A stretch of 64,000 bases of DNA from JAAXHB01 sp965214945 (GTDB lineage: Bacteria; Actinomycetota; Acidimicrobiia; Acidimicrobiales; Aldehydirespiratoraceae): positions 992,001 to 1,056,000 of the forward strand of contig OZ244029.1 of assembly GCA_965214945.1 (NCBI GenBank). Direction: 5' to 3'. This document shows positions 1 to 8,592 of the stretch, one piece after another. The translations under genes were made by a program, and so were the position numbers. Position 1 is the first letter of the stretch, and each line of letters begins with the position of its first letter. The notes under the pieces were generated by a model. It was given only the letters and a program-made list of their open reading frames with translations, was not told the DNA's origin and did no database searches.

Positions 1-760
1 GGTCACCGGTTCGGGCCGCGGAATCGGTCGAGGAATCGCCGAGGCCTTCGCCTCAATGGGCGCTGCGGTCGTCGTCACGTCACGCAGCAGCCACGAACTG
101 GAGTCGGTGTGCGAGCAGATCAACGCATCGGGAGGCACGGCGGGAGGCACGGCCCACCCGGTGGTGTGCGACATAACCTCCGATGACGACGTGGAGCGGC
201 TAGCAGCCTCAGCGACACGACTGCTGGGCGGCCCGGTAGACACGCTGGTCAACAACGCCGGCGTCTATCACTCCGCACGGTTTGAGGATCACAGCCTCGA
301 CGACTGGCGGCGGGTGCTGGACATCAACGTGGTGTCGACCGTGCGCGTCACCCAGGCCTTTCTCCCGGACCTCTTGGGCGCCGCTCGCGGTCGGCTGATT
401 TTTCTTGCGTCGATCGCCGGCAAGAAGGGGAGCTTCGGACAGGCGGCCTACAACGCCTCCAAGCACGCCCAGATCGCGCTCACCCGCTGCCTGGCCCTCG
501 AATACGGGCACACGAACCTGCGAGTGAATGCAATCTGTCCGAGTTTCACGATGACCGATCTGATCGATCTCGATGCCATGGCGGAGACCTACCGGCAGCC
601 CGCCGACGAGGTCTGGGCGGCGATCGAGGGCGCCTCCACGATCGGGCGAACGGTCACGATCGCCGAGATCGCCGCACTCGCGCTGTACCTTGCTTCCCCG
701 AACGCCGACGGCATGAACGGTCAGAGCATCGCCATCGACGGCGGCATCACCTACGCGTGA
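1..760 (+). CDS. SDR-family oxidoreductase, 5' end outside window
   Basis: NAD(P)-dependent short-chain dehydrogenase/reductase, cytoplasmic. The frame is already open at base 2, so the true start lies upstream; the first visible residues VTGSGRGIG are the cofactor-binding loop, so probably fewer than 15 residues are missing. Further on come NNAG, a Ser in LASIAG and the active-site YNASK, and the protein ends with the usual GQSIAIDGG tail. It lies 34 bp before an IclR-type regulator gene and close to the LacI/ABC island, so a role in oxidising a hydroxy substrate or intermediate is likely. The substrate cannot be read from the sequence. Confidence 0.9.
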   Translation, partial: VTGSGRGIGRGIAEAFASMGAAVVVTSRSSHELESVCEQINASGGTAGGTAHPVVCDITSDDDVERLAASATRLLGGPVDTLVNNAGVYHSARFEDHSLDDWRRVLDINVVSTVRVTQAFLPDLLGAARGRLIFLASIAGKKGSFGQAAYNASKHAQIALTRCLALEYGHTNLRVNAICPSFTMTDLIDLDAMAETYRQPADEVWAAIEGASTIGRTVTIAEIAALALYLASPNADGMNGQSIAIDGGITYA

Positions 761-794
761 CACCTAGGCGTGAATCTGAAGAGGGGAACAGGCT

Positions 795-1538
795 TTGAGC
801 CAAGTCGTACAAAGGGCGGCCGCGATCCTGAGGGCGCTCGAGGAACACCCCGAAGGGCGATCGGTTGCCGAGACAGCCGCTGCGGTCGGCCTCCCGAGAT
901 CGAGCGTGCATCGACTGCTCAAGGCGCTGGAGGACGAGCACCTCGTGGCCGGCGTCTCCGAGGAGGGAGGCTTCCGACTAGGGCCGGCGCTGATGCACTT
1001 GGCTGCCTCGGCCAACAGTTGGCTGGTCGAGACCGTCCATCCCTTCCTGGAGGAACTGAGCCGCTCGCTCGACGAGACGGTCGACCTGGCTGTGCAGTCC
1101 GGTGCGGCTGTCTACTTCATCGACCAGGTGGCGGCCTCTCACCGGCTCCAGGCCGTGTCACACACCGGCCTGGCATTTCCTGCTCATTGCAGCGCCAACG
1201 GCAAGGCTCTGCTCGCGGAGCTTCCCGACGATCGGGTCGCCGCTCTCGTCGAGGGCACGCTCAGTGCGCTCACGCCCAACACCATCACCGACATGGCCGT
1301 TCTTCTGGAGGAACTGGCTGCCGTTCGCGAGAGCGGAGTCGCTTTCGATCGCGAGGAGCACCACCTCGGCATCTCGGCGGTGGGCACCACGCTGCACAAT
1401 CCCTACGGGCTCGAAGTCGCCGTGTCGGTGCCGGTGCCCAGCAGTCGCTTCGTCGACCGAGAAGACGAGATCGTCGAACAAGTACTCAAGGGCCGCCAGC
1501 AGATCGAAGAGCACTTCGGCCTGGTCGTGGAGCCCTAG
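795..1538 (+). CDS. IclR-family transcriptional regulator
   Basis: Transcription factor of the IclR family, 247 residues, typical length. The N-terminal winged helix-turn-helix covers about residues 5-60 (SVAETAAAVGLPRSSVHRLL is the recognition region), followed by the effector-binding domain (GNGKALLAELP-like core, here SANGKALLAEL, near residue 137). A TTG start at 795 is chosen because AGGGGA lies 7 nt upstream and the reading starts right before the HTH. It sits between an SDR gene and a double-NTF2 gene and probably controls one of them. It is not close to the IclR of 36356-37264, which has a longer N-terminus. Confidence 0.9.
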   Translation: MSQVVQRAAAILRALEEHPEGRSVAETAAAVGLPRSSVHRLLKALEDEHLVAGVSEEGGFRLGPALMHLAASANSWLVETVHPFLEELSRSLDETVDLAVQSGAAVYFIDQVAASHRLQAVSHTGLAFPAHCSANGKALLAELPDDRVAALVEGTLSALTPNTITDMAVLLEELAAVRESGVAFDREEHHLGISAVGTTLHNPYGLEVAVSVPVPSSRFVDREDEIVEQVLKGRQQIEEHFGLVVEP

Positions 1539-1654
1539 CGAAACCGCTTCAACGTTCGTGTTCCCGAGTGTCTGCATCGTGCTCTAAGGCATAGCGTCTT
1601 GGCTACGTATACATCTTCTACCCGCGGGCTCCGCTCCACGAACAGGAACTCACC

Positions 1655-2617
1655 ATGCAGGGCTTCGACGAACGCTTCGGGTCGCCGGTCGACTACATCC
1701 TCGGCATCACCAACGAGATCTGGGAAGGCGGAGGGCTCAACAGGCTCCGTGACTACTACACCGTCGACATCCCGGTGCGCTCTCCCGACGGTGCGGTGGT
1801 CGGCAACGAGGCGGTGATCTCCGCAACGCGGGCGACCTTGGCCGAGTTCCCCGATCGCCAGCTCTTTGGCGAGGATGTGATCTGGTGCGACGACGGAGCC
1901 GGCGGCTTCTTGTCGTCGCATCGGATCTACTCCACTGCCACACATGCAGGCGACGGGGGATTCGGTCCTGCCACCGGGACCGAGGTTGGCTATCGGGTGA
2001 TCGCCGACTGCGCCGCATGTAAGAACCGGATCTACGACGAGTGGCTTGTGCGCGATCTCGGCGCCATCGTGCGCCAGCTCGGCCTGTCGCCTCGGGAGTT
2101 CGCAGCACGCCAGATCGAAGCCGCAGGAGGCCCAGCTCAGGCGCCTCTGCCTTTGGTGTCGCAGCTCGATCCGGCACCCGTCTACACGGGCGCCGGGAAC
2201 GACGACGAACTCGGTCTACGCTATGCGACAGCGCTGGAGAGGTTGTCGACCGATGCAACGGTCGATGTCACCGAGATCTACGACCGAGCCGTGCACTTGG
2301 AGTTGCCCGGCGGCATGCAAGGTCACGGCTGGGATGATGCGACGCACTTCTGGGGGGAGCTTCGTGCCTGCTTCCCCGACGCCGTGCTGGAGGTTCATCA
2401 TCGGATCGGTCGATCCGACGCCGGCCTCGGAGACCGCGCAGCCGTTCGCTGGTCGCTGATGGGTTGCCACGCCGGAGGGAGTCGATTCGGCGAACCTTCG
2501 GGGGCGCTGGTCCACGTGATGGGGATCAGCCACGCCGAGTTCGGACCGTGGGGTCTTCGACGGGAGTACGTGTTGTTCGACGAATTGGCAGTCTGGCACC
2601 AGGTCCTGCTTGCTTAA
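1655..2617 (+). CDS. Double NTF2/SnoaL-like domain protein (paralogue 1)
   Basis: Protein of 320 residues that appears to hold two SnoaL/NTF2-like alpha+beta cone domains, roughly residues 15-150 and 190-318. This family includes polyketide cyclases, isomerases and hydratases, and also non-catalytic members, so no reaction is assigned. Two paralogues with the same size and layout lie at 10415-11446 and 13905-14984; all share the pattern of Trp-rich second domains and a GxxxGxP turn. Start ATG 1655 has AGGAA 7 nt upstream. A TATACA -10-like hexamer lies at 1608-1613 without a clear -35. The gene is followed by an unusual repeat-rich spacer (2607-2720). Confidence 0.7.
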   Translation: MQGFDERFGSPVDYILGITNEIWEGGGLNRLRDYYTVDIPVRSPDGAVVGNEAVISATRATLAEFPDRQLFGEDVIWCDDGAGGFLSSHRIYSTATHAGDGGFGPATGTEVGYRVIADCAACKNRIYDEWLVRDLGAIVRQLGLSPREFAARQIEAAGGPAQAPLPLVSQLDPAPVYTGAGNDDELGLRYATALERLSTDATVDVTEIYDRAVHLELPGGMQGHGWDDATHFWGELRACFPDAVLEVHHRIGRSDAGLGDRAAVRWSLMGCHAGGSRFGEPSGALVHVMGISHAEFGPWGLRREYVLFDELAVWHQVLLA

Positions 2618-2720
2618 CGCCCTGCTTGCTGCTTGCTTGACGCACTCGCTTGCCCCTGTTTGCTGCTTAGTTGAAGCACTTGCTTGACGCCTTGCTTGTT
2701 TGACGCACTGCGGGCGTTGA
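2607..2720. repeat. Degenerate GCTTGCTTGACGC repeats
   Basis: The end of the preceding gene and the spacer contain at least five imperfect copies of a unit close to TGCTTGCTTGACGC (for example at about 2607, 2627, 2669 and 2690). They do not encode an open frame with a start and do not form a clean hairpin. They look like slippage-type duplications of the end of the upstream gene (CCTGCTTGCTTAACGC, which includes its stop codon). Confidence 0.6.
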
Positions 2721-2739
2721 TCATCAGTCCGTCCTCGGG

Positions 2740-2769
2740 TTGACATTTGGCATACGTAGTCATTAGGGT
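2740..2769 (+). promoter_or_regulatory. Predicted promoter of the LacI gene and catabolic operon
   Basis: TTGACA at 2740-2745 and TAGGGT at 2764-2769, spaced by 18 bp. The predicted start of transcription falls within a few bases of the ATG at 2779 and there is no Shine-Dalgarno sequence, so the LacI mRNA may be leaderless. TACGTA (2753-2758), a short palindrome with the central CG typical of LacI-family operators, lies in the spacer. The same architecture (TTGAC-18-TAnnnT) recurs at 15001-15030. Confidence 0.5.
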
Positions 2770-2778
2770 TGTGCACAC

Positions 2779-3789
2779 ATGATGGGGGAGAAGCGAGCGA
2801 GCCGCGTCACGTCTCACGACGTCGCTGCTGAAGCCGGTGTCTCGCAGGCAACCGTTGCACGCGTCTACTCGTCCCCCGAGAAGGTCGCACCGGCCACCCA
2901 GCTGCGCGTAAGAGACGCCGCCTCGAGGCTTGGCTATGTGCCCAACGCCATCGCCCGGAGCCTGAAGTCCCAGCGCACCCACATCGTCGGCGCCGTCGTC
3001 CCTGCCCAGGGCGAGTATTGGCAAAGCGTGTTGACCGCTTTCTCCCGACGGTTGGCCGAGCGCGGCCTGCAGCTCCTGTTGTTCTCGTTCACCGATGCCG
3101 ACCAGGTGCAGGAGGCGTTGGATTCGGTCGAGCAGTACCGGTTGGACGGGCTCGTTCTCGCATCGTCGACTATCGGCCAGAAGCATCTCGTTCGGATGCG
3201 TCGACCCGGCCCGCGTGTGGTCGTCTTCAACCAACCTGCTGCTGCGGGCTTGTTGCCGTTGGTGACGGTGGACAACGAGGCAGGGATGCGCGAATTGGCC
3301 GAGCACGTCGTCGCACGCGGCGTTCGCAGCGCCACGTTCGTCGGCGGGGTCGCATCCGCATCGACTGATCGGATCCGCTATCGCGGGGCTGCGGCGGCGC
3401 TGGCGGATCACGGCGTCCCGTGCCCCTACGTCGAGGCCGGCTCGTTCACCTATGACGCCGGCTTCAAGGTCGCCGGGCGACTTCTCGACTCCGAGGACCG
3501 TCCCGAAGTGGTGATGGTCGGCAGCGATGAGGTTGCCTTCGGGCTCCTCGACGGGCTGCGCAACGGCGGGCTGGACGTGCCCAGAGACATCTTGGTCACC
3601 GGGTTCGATGGCCTGCCGCAGGCGATGTGGGCGGGCTACGACCTCACGACGCTGGTGCAACCGGTGGAGGTCCTGGTCGAAGAGGCCCTGGCGATGATGC
3701 TCGATACCTCAGATGGGCCGGATGAGCCGCAGCGTGTGGTGCCGGGAACCGTACGCGAAGGACGAACGACACGTAACGACAATGCCTAA
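2779..3789 (+). CDS. LacI-family transcriptional regulator
   Basis: Regulator of 336 residues with a LacI HTH at about residues 10-35 (VTSHDVAAEAGVSQATVARVY) and hinge (RLGYVPNAIARSL), followed by a periplasmic-binding-protein-like sensor domain that ends with the characteristic GFDGLPQA and LTTLVQPVE segments. ATG 2779 is directly followed by a second ATG at 2782; either could serve. The 3' end overlaps the next gene by 8 bp, so it probably is the first gene of the operon running to 14984 and senses the substrate or an intermediate of that pathway. Confidence 0.92.
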   Translation: MMGEKRASRVTSHDVAAEAGVSQATVARVYSSPEKVAPATQLRVRDAASRLGYVPNAIARSLKSQRTHIVGAVVPAQGEYWQSVLTAFSRRLAERGLQLLLFSFTDADQVQEALDSVEQYRLDGLVLASSTIGQKHLVRMRRPGPRVVVFNQPAAAGLLPLVTVDNEAGMRELAEHVVARGVRSATFVGGVASASTDRIRYRGAAAALADHGVPCPYVEAGSFTYDAGFKVAGRLLDSEDRPEVVMVGSDEVAFGLLDGLRNGGLDVPRDILVTGFDGLPQAMWAGYDLTTLVQPVEVLVEEALAMMLDTSDGPDEPQRVVPGTVREGRTTRNDNA

Positions 3790-5065
3790 GATCCTGAAGG
3801 ACGCCACTGCCAAGGGTGCTCACGGCGCCGATCTCGAACTGGCCGAACGCGTGCGTGTGTTGATCGCCGACATCGCCGAGCGTGGCGAAGCGGCGGTGCG
3901 TGAGATGTCCCGCAACTTCGACGGCTGGGAACCGGCGCAGTTCCGCCTCACAGCGGACGAGATCGCCGAGGTCGTCGCCGGCGTCGATCCTGCGACGGTC
4001 GCCGACATCGAGTTCGCCCAGGCTCAGATTCGTAACTTCGCTGAGGCCCAGCTGGCATCGCTTAGCGACGTAGAGATCGAGACGCTGCCCGGTGTGACAC
4101 TGGGCCACAAGAACCTTCCCGTATCGGCGGTCGGCGCCTACGTTCCTGGTGGGCGCTACCCGATGGTCGCATCGGCGCACATGAGCGTGCTGACCGCCAA
4201 GGTCGCCGGCGTGCCTCGAGTGTCGGCCTGCACGCCGCCGATCAACGGCGGTGTGCCCGCGGAGACGATCACGGCTATGCACCTGGCCGGTGCCGATGAG
4301 ATCTATCTGCTCGGCGGCGTCCAAGCGGTCGCATCCATGGCCTTGGGCACCGAGTTCATCGACCCGGTCGACATGCTGGTCGGCCCGGGCAACGCCTTCG
4401 TAGCCGAAGCCAAACGCCAACTGTACGGCCGAGTCGGGATCGACCTCCCAGCGGGACCGACCGAGACGTTGCTGTTGGCTGACGACACCGTCGACGGCGA
4501 GATCTGCGCCACCGACCTGCTTGGTCAGGCCGAACACGGCCCCACGTCTCCGGCAGTGCTGTTGACGACCTCTTGCCGGCTAGGCCTGGACACCATTGCT
4601 GAAGTGAAGCGCCAACTGCAGACGCTCCCGACCGCCGACATCGCCGCCGTCGCCTGGAACGACTACGGCCGCGTGATCGTCTGTGCGGACAACGCCGAGA
4701 TGTTGGCGATCGCCAACGATCTGGCATTCGAGCACGTGCAGGTAATGACCGCCGACGACGACTACTTCCTGGCGAACCTGACCAACTACGGCGCCCTGTT
4801 CCTCGGCCCCATGACCAACGTGTCCTACGGCGACAAAGTGATCGGCACCAACCACACCTTGCCGACCCAGGGCGCAGCTCGTTACACCGGCGGCCTGTGG
4901 GTGGGGAAGTTCCTCAAGACGGTCACCTACCAACGTGTGACAGACCCTGTGTCGAGTGCGCTCATCGGCGAGTACTGCAGCCGTTTGTGCGCGATCGAGA
5001 ACTTCGCCGGGCATCAGGCCCAGGCCGACATCCGCGTGCGTCGCTACAGCGAGGCCTCCGGGTGA
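3782..5065 (+). CDS. Histidinol-dehydrogenase-family enzyme, HpsN-like
   Basis: NAD-dependent, zinc-binding dehydrogenase of the HisD superfamily, 427 residues. The segments GAYVPGGRYPMVASAHMS, LLGQAEHGPTSPAV, YGDKVIGTNHTLPT and GGLWVGKFLKTVTYQR are the pattern I associate with HpsN (2,3-dihydroxypropane-1-sulfonate 3-dehydrogenase) and its relatives rather than with biosynthetic HisD; the catalytic Glu-His pair (AEHG) is present. It oxidises an alcohol, possibly via an aldehyde, to an acid. ATG 3782 is chosen since it overlaps the LacI stop by 8 bp and fits the family N-terminus (MPKILKDAT). Position between LacI and SDR in an ABC operon argues for catabolism, not histidine synthesis. The exact substrate is unknown. 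Confidence 0.8.
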   Translation: MPKILKDATAKGAHGADLELAERVRVLIADIAERGEAAVREMSRNFDGWEPAQFRLTADEIAEVVAGVDPATVADIEFAQAQIRNFAEAQLASLSDVEIETLPGVTLGHKNLPVSAVGAYVPGGRYPMVASAHMSVLTAKVAGVPRVSACTPPINGGVPAETITAMHLAGADEIYLLGGVQAVASMALGTEFIDPVDMLVGPGNAFVAEAKRQLYGRVGIDLPAGPTETLLLADDTVDGEICATDLLGQAEHGPTSPAVLLTTSCRLGLDTIAEVKRQLQTLPTADIAAVAWNDYGRVIVCADNAEMLAIANDLAFEHVQVMTADDDYFLANLTNYGALFLGPMTNVSYGDKVIGTNHTLPTQGAARYTGGLWVGKFLKTVTYQRVTDPVSSALIGEYCSRLCAIENFAGHQAQADIRVRRYSEASG

Positions 5066-5793
5066 AGACCGCGGTCGTGACCGGGGCCTCGGGCGGTATC
5101 GGCTCAGCCATCGCCCAGCGCCTGGCTGCCGACGGCCTCGCTGTCGTTGTTGGCTACCACCGCTCCCGGCAACGAGCCGAGGCCGTGGTCGCCGACCTCG
5201 GTGCAGGGCCACACCGTGCGGCGCCGATCTCGGTCGATGATCCGGCGTCCATAGAGGCGCTGGTCGCCGACCTGGCCGCGGCCGACAGCATCGACGTGCT
5301 GGTGAATTGCGCCGGAGTCACCCGACCGGTGGCCCACGACGACCTCGAAGGTCTCGACGAGCTGATAGACGAAATCTTCACTACCAACTGGCGCGGTCCC
5401 TTCGCAGTCATCCGAGCACTGCGCCCGCTTCTCGACAAGGCCGACGACGCCGTGGTAGTCAACATCTCCTCGGTCTCCGCCATTACCGGGCAGGGCTCGA
5501 ACGTCGCCTACTGCGCATCCAAGGCGGCACTCGATTCCATGACCCGATCCCTCGGTCGTGCCCTGGCGCCCTCGATCCGGGTGATCTCGGTGTCGCCGGG
5601 CTGGGTCCGAGGCAAATACGCCGACCGCCTGCCCTCGGAGATCCTCAAGGCACAATGCGTTGAGACTCCGCTGGGCAGGTTGGCCACCCCTGAAGACGTC
5701 GCCGCTGCGGTGAGCGCAGCCATCCACGACCTGGGATTCTCGACCGGCTGCGTCCTGGCGGTCGATGGCGGCCGACCCCTGGGAACACGATGA
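5062..5793 (+). CDS. SDR-family oxidoreductase
   Basis: Classical SDR of 243 residues. GASGGIG (cofactor loop), NCAG, the Ser of NISSVSA and the active-site YCASK are all present, and the C-terminus ends in VLAVDGG. GTG 5062 is selected because it overlaps the preceding stop in a GTGA junction and starts two residues before the first beta-strand. Translational coupling with the HpsN-like enzyme and the bicupin suggests consecutive steps on one hydroxylated substrate. Confidence 0.9.
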   Translation: MKTAVVTGASGGIGSAIAQRLAADGLAVVVGYHRSRQRAEAVVADLGAGPHRAAPISVDDPASIEALVADLAAADSIDVLVNCAGVTRPVAHDDLEGLDELIDEIFTTNWRGPFAVIRALRPLLDKADDAVVVNISSVSAITGQGSNVAYCASKAALDSMTRSLGRALAPSIRVISVSPGWVRGKYADRLPSEILKAQCVETPLGRLATPEDVAAAVSAAIHDLGFSTGCVLAVDGGRPLGTR

Positions 5794-7070
5794 GCACAAC
5801 CGACAAGCCCCGTACTTCCGCGCCGGTCTGCGGCGCTGCCGACCTCGCCCGTCGGGTGATCGAACCCGACCAGTTCGTCGCGGACACGGCTGCGTTCATC
5901 GACATCCGCCTCCCGGGATCGGCCGGCAAGGCCAGCTACTCCTTTATCGGCCCCGGCGTCTCTCAGAACCCCGACCAGACTGTCAACCTGAGCGAACCCC
6001 ACGGGTTCAATATCGGCGCTGCCAGCATGCCCCACGGCGTCGTCAACAACCAGCACATGCACTACACGGCCGAGGTCTTCGTATGCACCCATGGCCGCTG
6101 GGAGATGCGGCTGGGCCAGCACGGCGAGCAGACCTTCGAGATCGGACCCGGCACGGTCTTCTCGGTACCCACCTGGGTGTTCCGCGGGTTCCGAAACGTC
6201 GGCGGCGACGACGGCTGGCTCTTCACCATCCTCGGCGGCGACGACACCGGCGGCATCCTCTGGGCGCCCCAGGTACTGGAGGCCGCGGCGGATGCCGGTC
6301 TGTACCTGTCGGCCGACTACACCGTGCTCGACGCGCATGCGGGCGACTCGATCGAAGGCTCGATTACTCCCGTCAGCGAGGCCGAACTCCAGGAACTCGA
6401 CACCTACACCGACGCGGAGATCGCACAGCGAATCGTCGCTCACGACGAGCTGTCCTGGTCGAAAGCGGCGCTGCTGTCGAGCGCACTGCCCGGTCACAAC
6501 ACCGCGCTGGCGCCGGTGATCGGATTCGGGATGACCGAGGATCGGCGGCACCGTCCCCCGATCCAGACCCCCCACGGGTTCACTGTCGAGTGGCTTCGGG
6601 TCGAGCCCGGCGCATCGACCGGTGTCCACCGCATCGACGACCCCCAGGCGCTGTTGCTGACCCAGGGCTCGTGGCGCCTCGACCTCAACTCCGGCGACGA
6701 CGTCGTTCAACGAGAGGTTGCCGAAGGAGCGGTGGTCTCCGTTCCTGTCGGTGTGTGGCGGAATTTCGTGAACACCGGGTCGAGCACCGCCGAATGCCTC
6801 GTTGTCTGCGGCGGCGACCATCGCTCGACGATCCACTGGGACTCCGAGATCGTCCTGGCTGCATCGTCGTGTGGCCGGGGAAGAGATGCCAGCGGCTACC
6901 TGGCGCCCGAAAGCCTGACAGGCCGACCGCTCGCCACACACACGGCTGCTCGCTGTAGCGCAGGCGGGTCACCTGTCCACGATCGACCAGCCCGAGGCGC
7001 TCACCAGCCCCCTGAACGACTGGCTGGAGCTGTGCAACAATCACCAACACAGGAGGGGAACAACCCATGA
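5790..7070 (+). CDS. Bicupin protein with doubtful C-terminus
   Basis: Protein with two cupin beta-barrels, about residues 60-165 and 255-350. The first has the metal-ligand pattern NNQHMHYTAEVF...FRGF; the second is centred on VEPGASTGVHRIDDPQALLLTQGSWRLDL. Cupins of this layout include dioxygenases and sugar isomerases, so the reaction is open. The last ~60 residues (from about base 6870) are Arg/Pro/Ala-rich and unlike a cupin: another frame reads EEMPAATWRPKA and stops at 6916-6918, which looks like a more natural end. A frameshift near 6865-6880 or a decayed junction is likely. The open frame ends in an ATGA overlap with the next gene. Confidence 0.75.
   Translation: MSTTDKPRTSAPVCGAADLARRVIEPDQFVADTAAFIDIRLPGSAGKASYSFIGPGVSQNPDQTVNLSEPHGFNIGAASMPHGVVNNQHMHYTAEVFVCTHGRWEMRLGQHGEQTFEIGPGTVFSVPTWVFRGFRNVGGDDGWLFTILGGDDTGGILWAPQVLEAAADAGLYLSADYTVLDAHAGDSIEGSITPVSEAELQELDTYTDAEIAQRIVAHDELSWSKAALLSSALPGHNTALAPVIGFGMTEDRRHRPPIQTPHGFTVEWLRVEPGASTGVHRIDDPQALLLTQGSWRLDLNSGDDVVQREVAEGAVVSVPVGVWRNFVNTGSSTAECLVVCGGDHRSTIHWDSEIVLAASSCGRGRDASGYLAPESLTGRPLATHTAARCSAGGSPVHDRPARGAHQPPERLAGAVQQSPTQEGNNP
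6919..7045 (+). pseudogene. Possible remnant of an alpha/beta-hydrolase C-terminus
   Basis: In the +1 frame relative to the bicupin the DNA reads RLLAVAQAGHLSTIDQPEAL and then TSPLNDWLE (6943-7029). This matches the closing segment of alpha/beta hydrolases (catalytic His in AGHLS, followed by a final helix ending DWL). No upstream body of such an enzyme is present in that frame, which has a stop at 6916-6918. I read it as debris of a deleted hydrolase, or as chance; the bicupin frame runs through it. Confidence 0.35.
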
Positions 7071-8464
7071 GTGCACAACTGCATAGGTGGTGGCGATTCC
7101 TCGCCATCCTCCTTGCCTTCACCCTCGTTGCCGCCGCATGCGGCGACGACGACAGCAGCGACGGCTCCGATTCGTCGAGTTCGGACGCCGGATCCGACGA
7201 CGCCGGATCTGACGACATGTCCTCTGACGGCGACGACGCTGCCGCTGCGATGACCAACATCTCCGAGGAGTGCCCAATCCCGACACCCGCCGGAAGCGTG
7301 ACGATCGATCTGATGGGCTGGGAGTTCCCGGTGACCGCAGCGATCGCCGACGAGTTCGCGGACTGCAACAGCGACAACCTGCAGGTCAACGTGCAGTTGC
7401 TCGACAGCGTGTCTGCCCAGGATCAAGTCTTGCTGGATCTCGCTACCGGTGCGCCGGAGTTCGAGATCATCCATGCCACCGACTCCCTGATCGGGACCTG
7501 GTCAGAGAACCTGACGGACCTGACTTCGTTCGTGGACAAGTACCGCGACGAGTTCGACCTCGACGACATCCCGCAGTCCATGTGGGACGGTTCAACCGTT
7601 GACGGCCAGATCCTCGGTGTGCCGTTGTTCTCGAACACGATGCACTTCTTCTACAACACCGAGATCCTCGACGAGCACGGCATCGCGGCACCCGACACCT
7701 ACGACGAGGTCATCGACGCATGCGGCGTGCTCAAGGACGCCGGATACGACGATCCGTTCAACATGAACCTCTCAGCCGGCTGGGCCTGGGAGATTGAGTT
7801 CTCGAATCTGTTGAAGTCGTTGGGCGGGAGCATTTTGAATGACGACAACAGCGCTGGGTGGAACACTCCGGAGGGTCTTGAGGCGGTTAACAAGATCGTC
7901 GCTGTCTCCGATGCTTGTATGAGCGATGCTGGTTTGGCGTTTGGTATCGATGATTCCGAGGCGGCGTTGCGTGCTGGTGAGCTTCCTATGGCTACTATCT
8001 GGGCGTCTCGTGCGGCGCAGATGGACGATCCTGAGAACTCGCTCGTTGTTGGGCTTATCGATTTCGGTCCGGCTCTTAGAACTAGCGCGGATTCTTTGCG
8101 CAACGGTCCTGCCTTTGTCGACTATTATGCGATCCCGGCGGGTGGCAGCGTTGATACGGAAACGGTGTTCTTGACGATCATGGCCGCTATCGATCTCGAG
8201 TCCCAGAATGCCGCGGCGGCACATGCTACGGTTGCTCGCCTGAGTGCTTCCAACCCGGACGGCCCCCGCAACGGTGCAGCCTCTGCCATCTCGGTGGCTG
8301 AGGGAGTTGGGGCTCGTATCAAGAACCCGGCGTTGCCGGTGGCCCAGAACGTGCTCGGCACCGCGCTGCTTGAGATCACCGCCAGCGGCGCTGATCCTGC
8401 TGCGGCTCTCGCCGACGCGGAGGCTGCCTACATCGAGGAAGCCACCGCCGCCGGTTTCCTCTAG
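7067..8464 (+). CDS. ABC transporter solute-binding lipoprotein (family 1)
   Basis: Extracellular substrate-binding component of a MalEFGK-type importer, 465 residues. Signal peptide with hydrophobic core FLAILLAFTL and lipobox VAAAC (Cys25), followed by an acidic GDDDSSDGS linker that tethers the domain to the membrane. The remainder fits the carbohydrate-binding family 1 fold. Strong SD AGGAGG at 7051-7056. About bases 7795-8250 use many T-ending codons (GCT, GGT, GTT, CTT) unlike the GC-ending codons before and after, suggesting a recombined segment. Followed by a perfect hairpin before the permease genes. Confidence 0.9.
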   Translation: MSAQLHRWWRFLAILLAFTLVAAACGDDDSSDGSDSSSSDAGSDDAGSDDMSSDGDDAAAAMTNISEECPIPTPAGSVTIDLMGWEFPVTAAIADEFADCNSDNLQVNVQLLDSVSAQDQVLLDLATGAPEFEIIHATDSLIGTWSENLTDLTSFVDKYRDEFDLDDIPQSMWDGSTVDGQILGVPLFSNTMHFFYNTEILDEHGIAAPDTYDEVIDACGVLKDAGYDDPFNMNLSAGWAWEIEFSNLLKSLGGSILNDDNSAGWNTPEGLEAVNKIVAVSDACMSDAGLAFGIDDSEAALRAGELPMATIWASRAAQMDDPENSLVVGLIDFGPALRTSADSLRNGPAFVDYYAIPAGGSVDTETVFLTIMAAIDLESQNAAAAHATVARLSASNPDGPRNGAASAISVAEGVGARIKNPALPVAQNVLGTALLEITASGADPAAALADAEAAYIEEATAAGFL

Positions 8465-8495
8465 GCCAACATCTGATGTACTAACATCTGGTGTG

Positions 8496-8535
8496 CTACT
8501 GTGGGGGCCGGCCAAGGCTCCGGCCCCCACAGTAG
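8496..8535. promoter_or_regulatory. Perfect 16-bp hairpin between binding-protein and permease genes
   Basis: Arms 8496-8511 (CTACTGTGGGGGCCGG) and 8520-8535 are exact reverse complements around an 8-nt loop. There is no T-tract. The location between a highly needed lipoprotein and its permeases suggests a transcript-stabilising or attenuating hairpin that keeps binding protein in excess. An equivalent hairpin lies at 16835-16860. Confidence 0.7.
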
Positions 8536-8592
8536 ACACAGAAAGGGGGAGACATCAATCGCAAAACGTTTTCGAGCTTCACGATTCCCAGC

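Noticed and set aside
2614..3660. 348-residue minus-strand frame opposite the LacI gene
   Set aside because: Shadow of a high-GC coding sequence; the plus strand carries an unmistakable LacI family protein.
3782..5065. Histidinol dehydrogenase of histidine biosynthesis (hisD)
   Set aside because: No other his genes nearby, a LacI/ABC context, and motif variants (GGRYPMVASAHMS, YGDKVIGTNHTLPT) that fit the HpsN-like catabolic branch.
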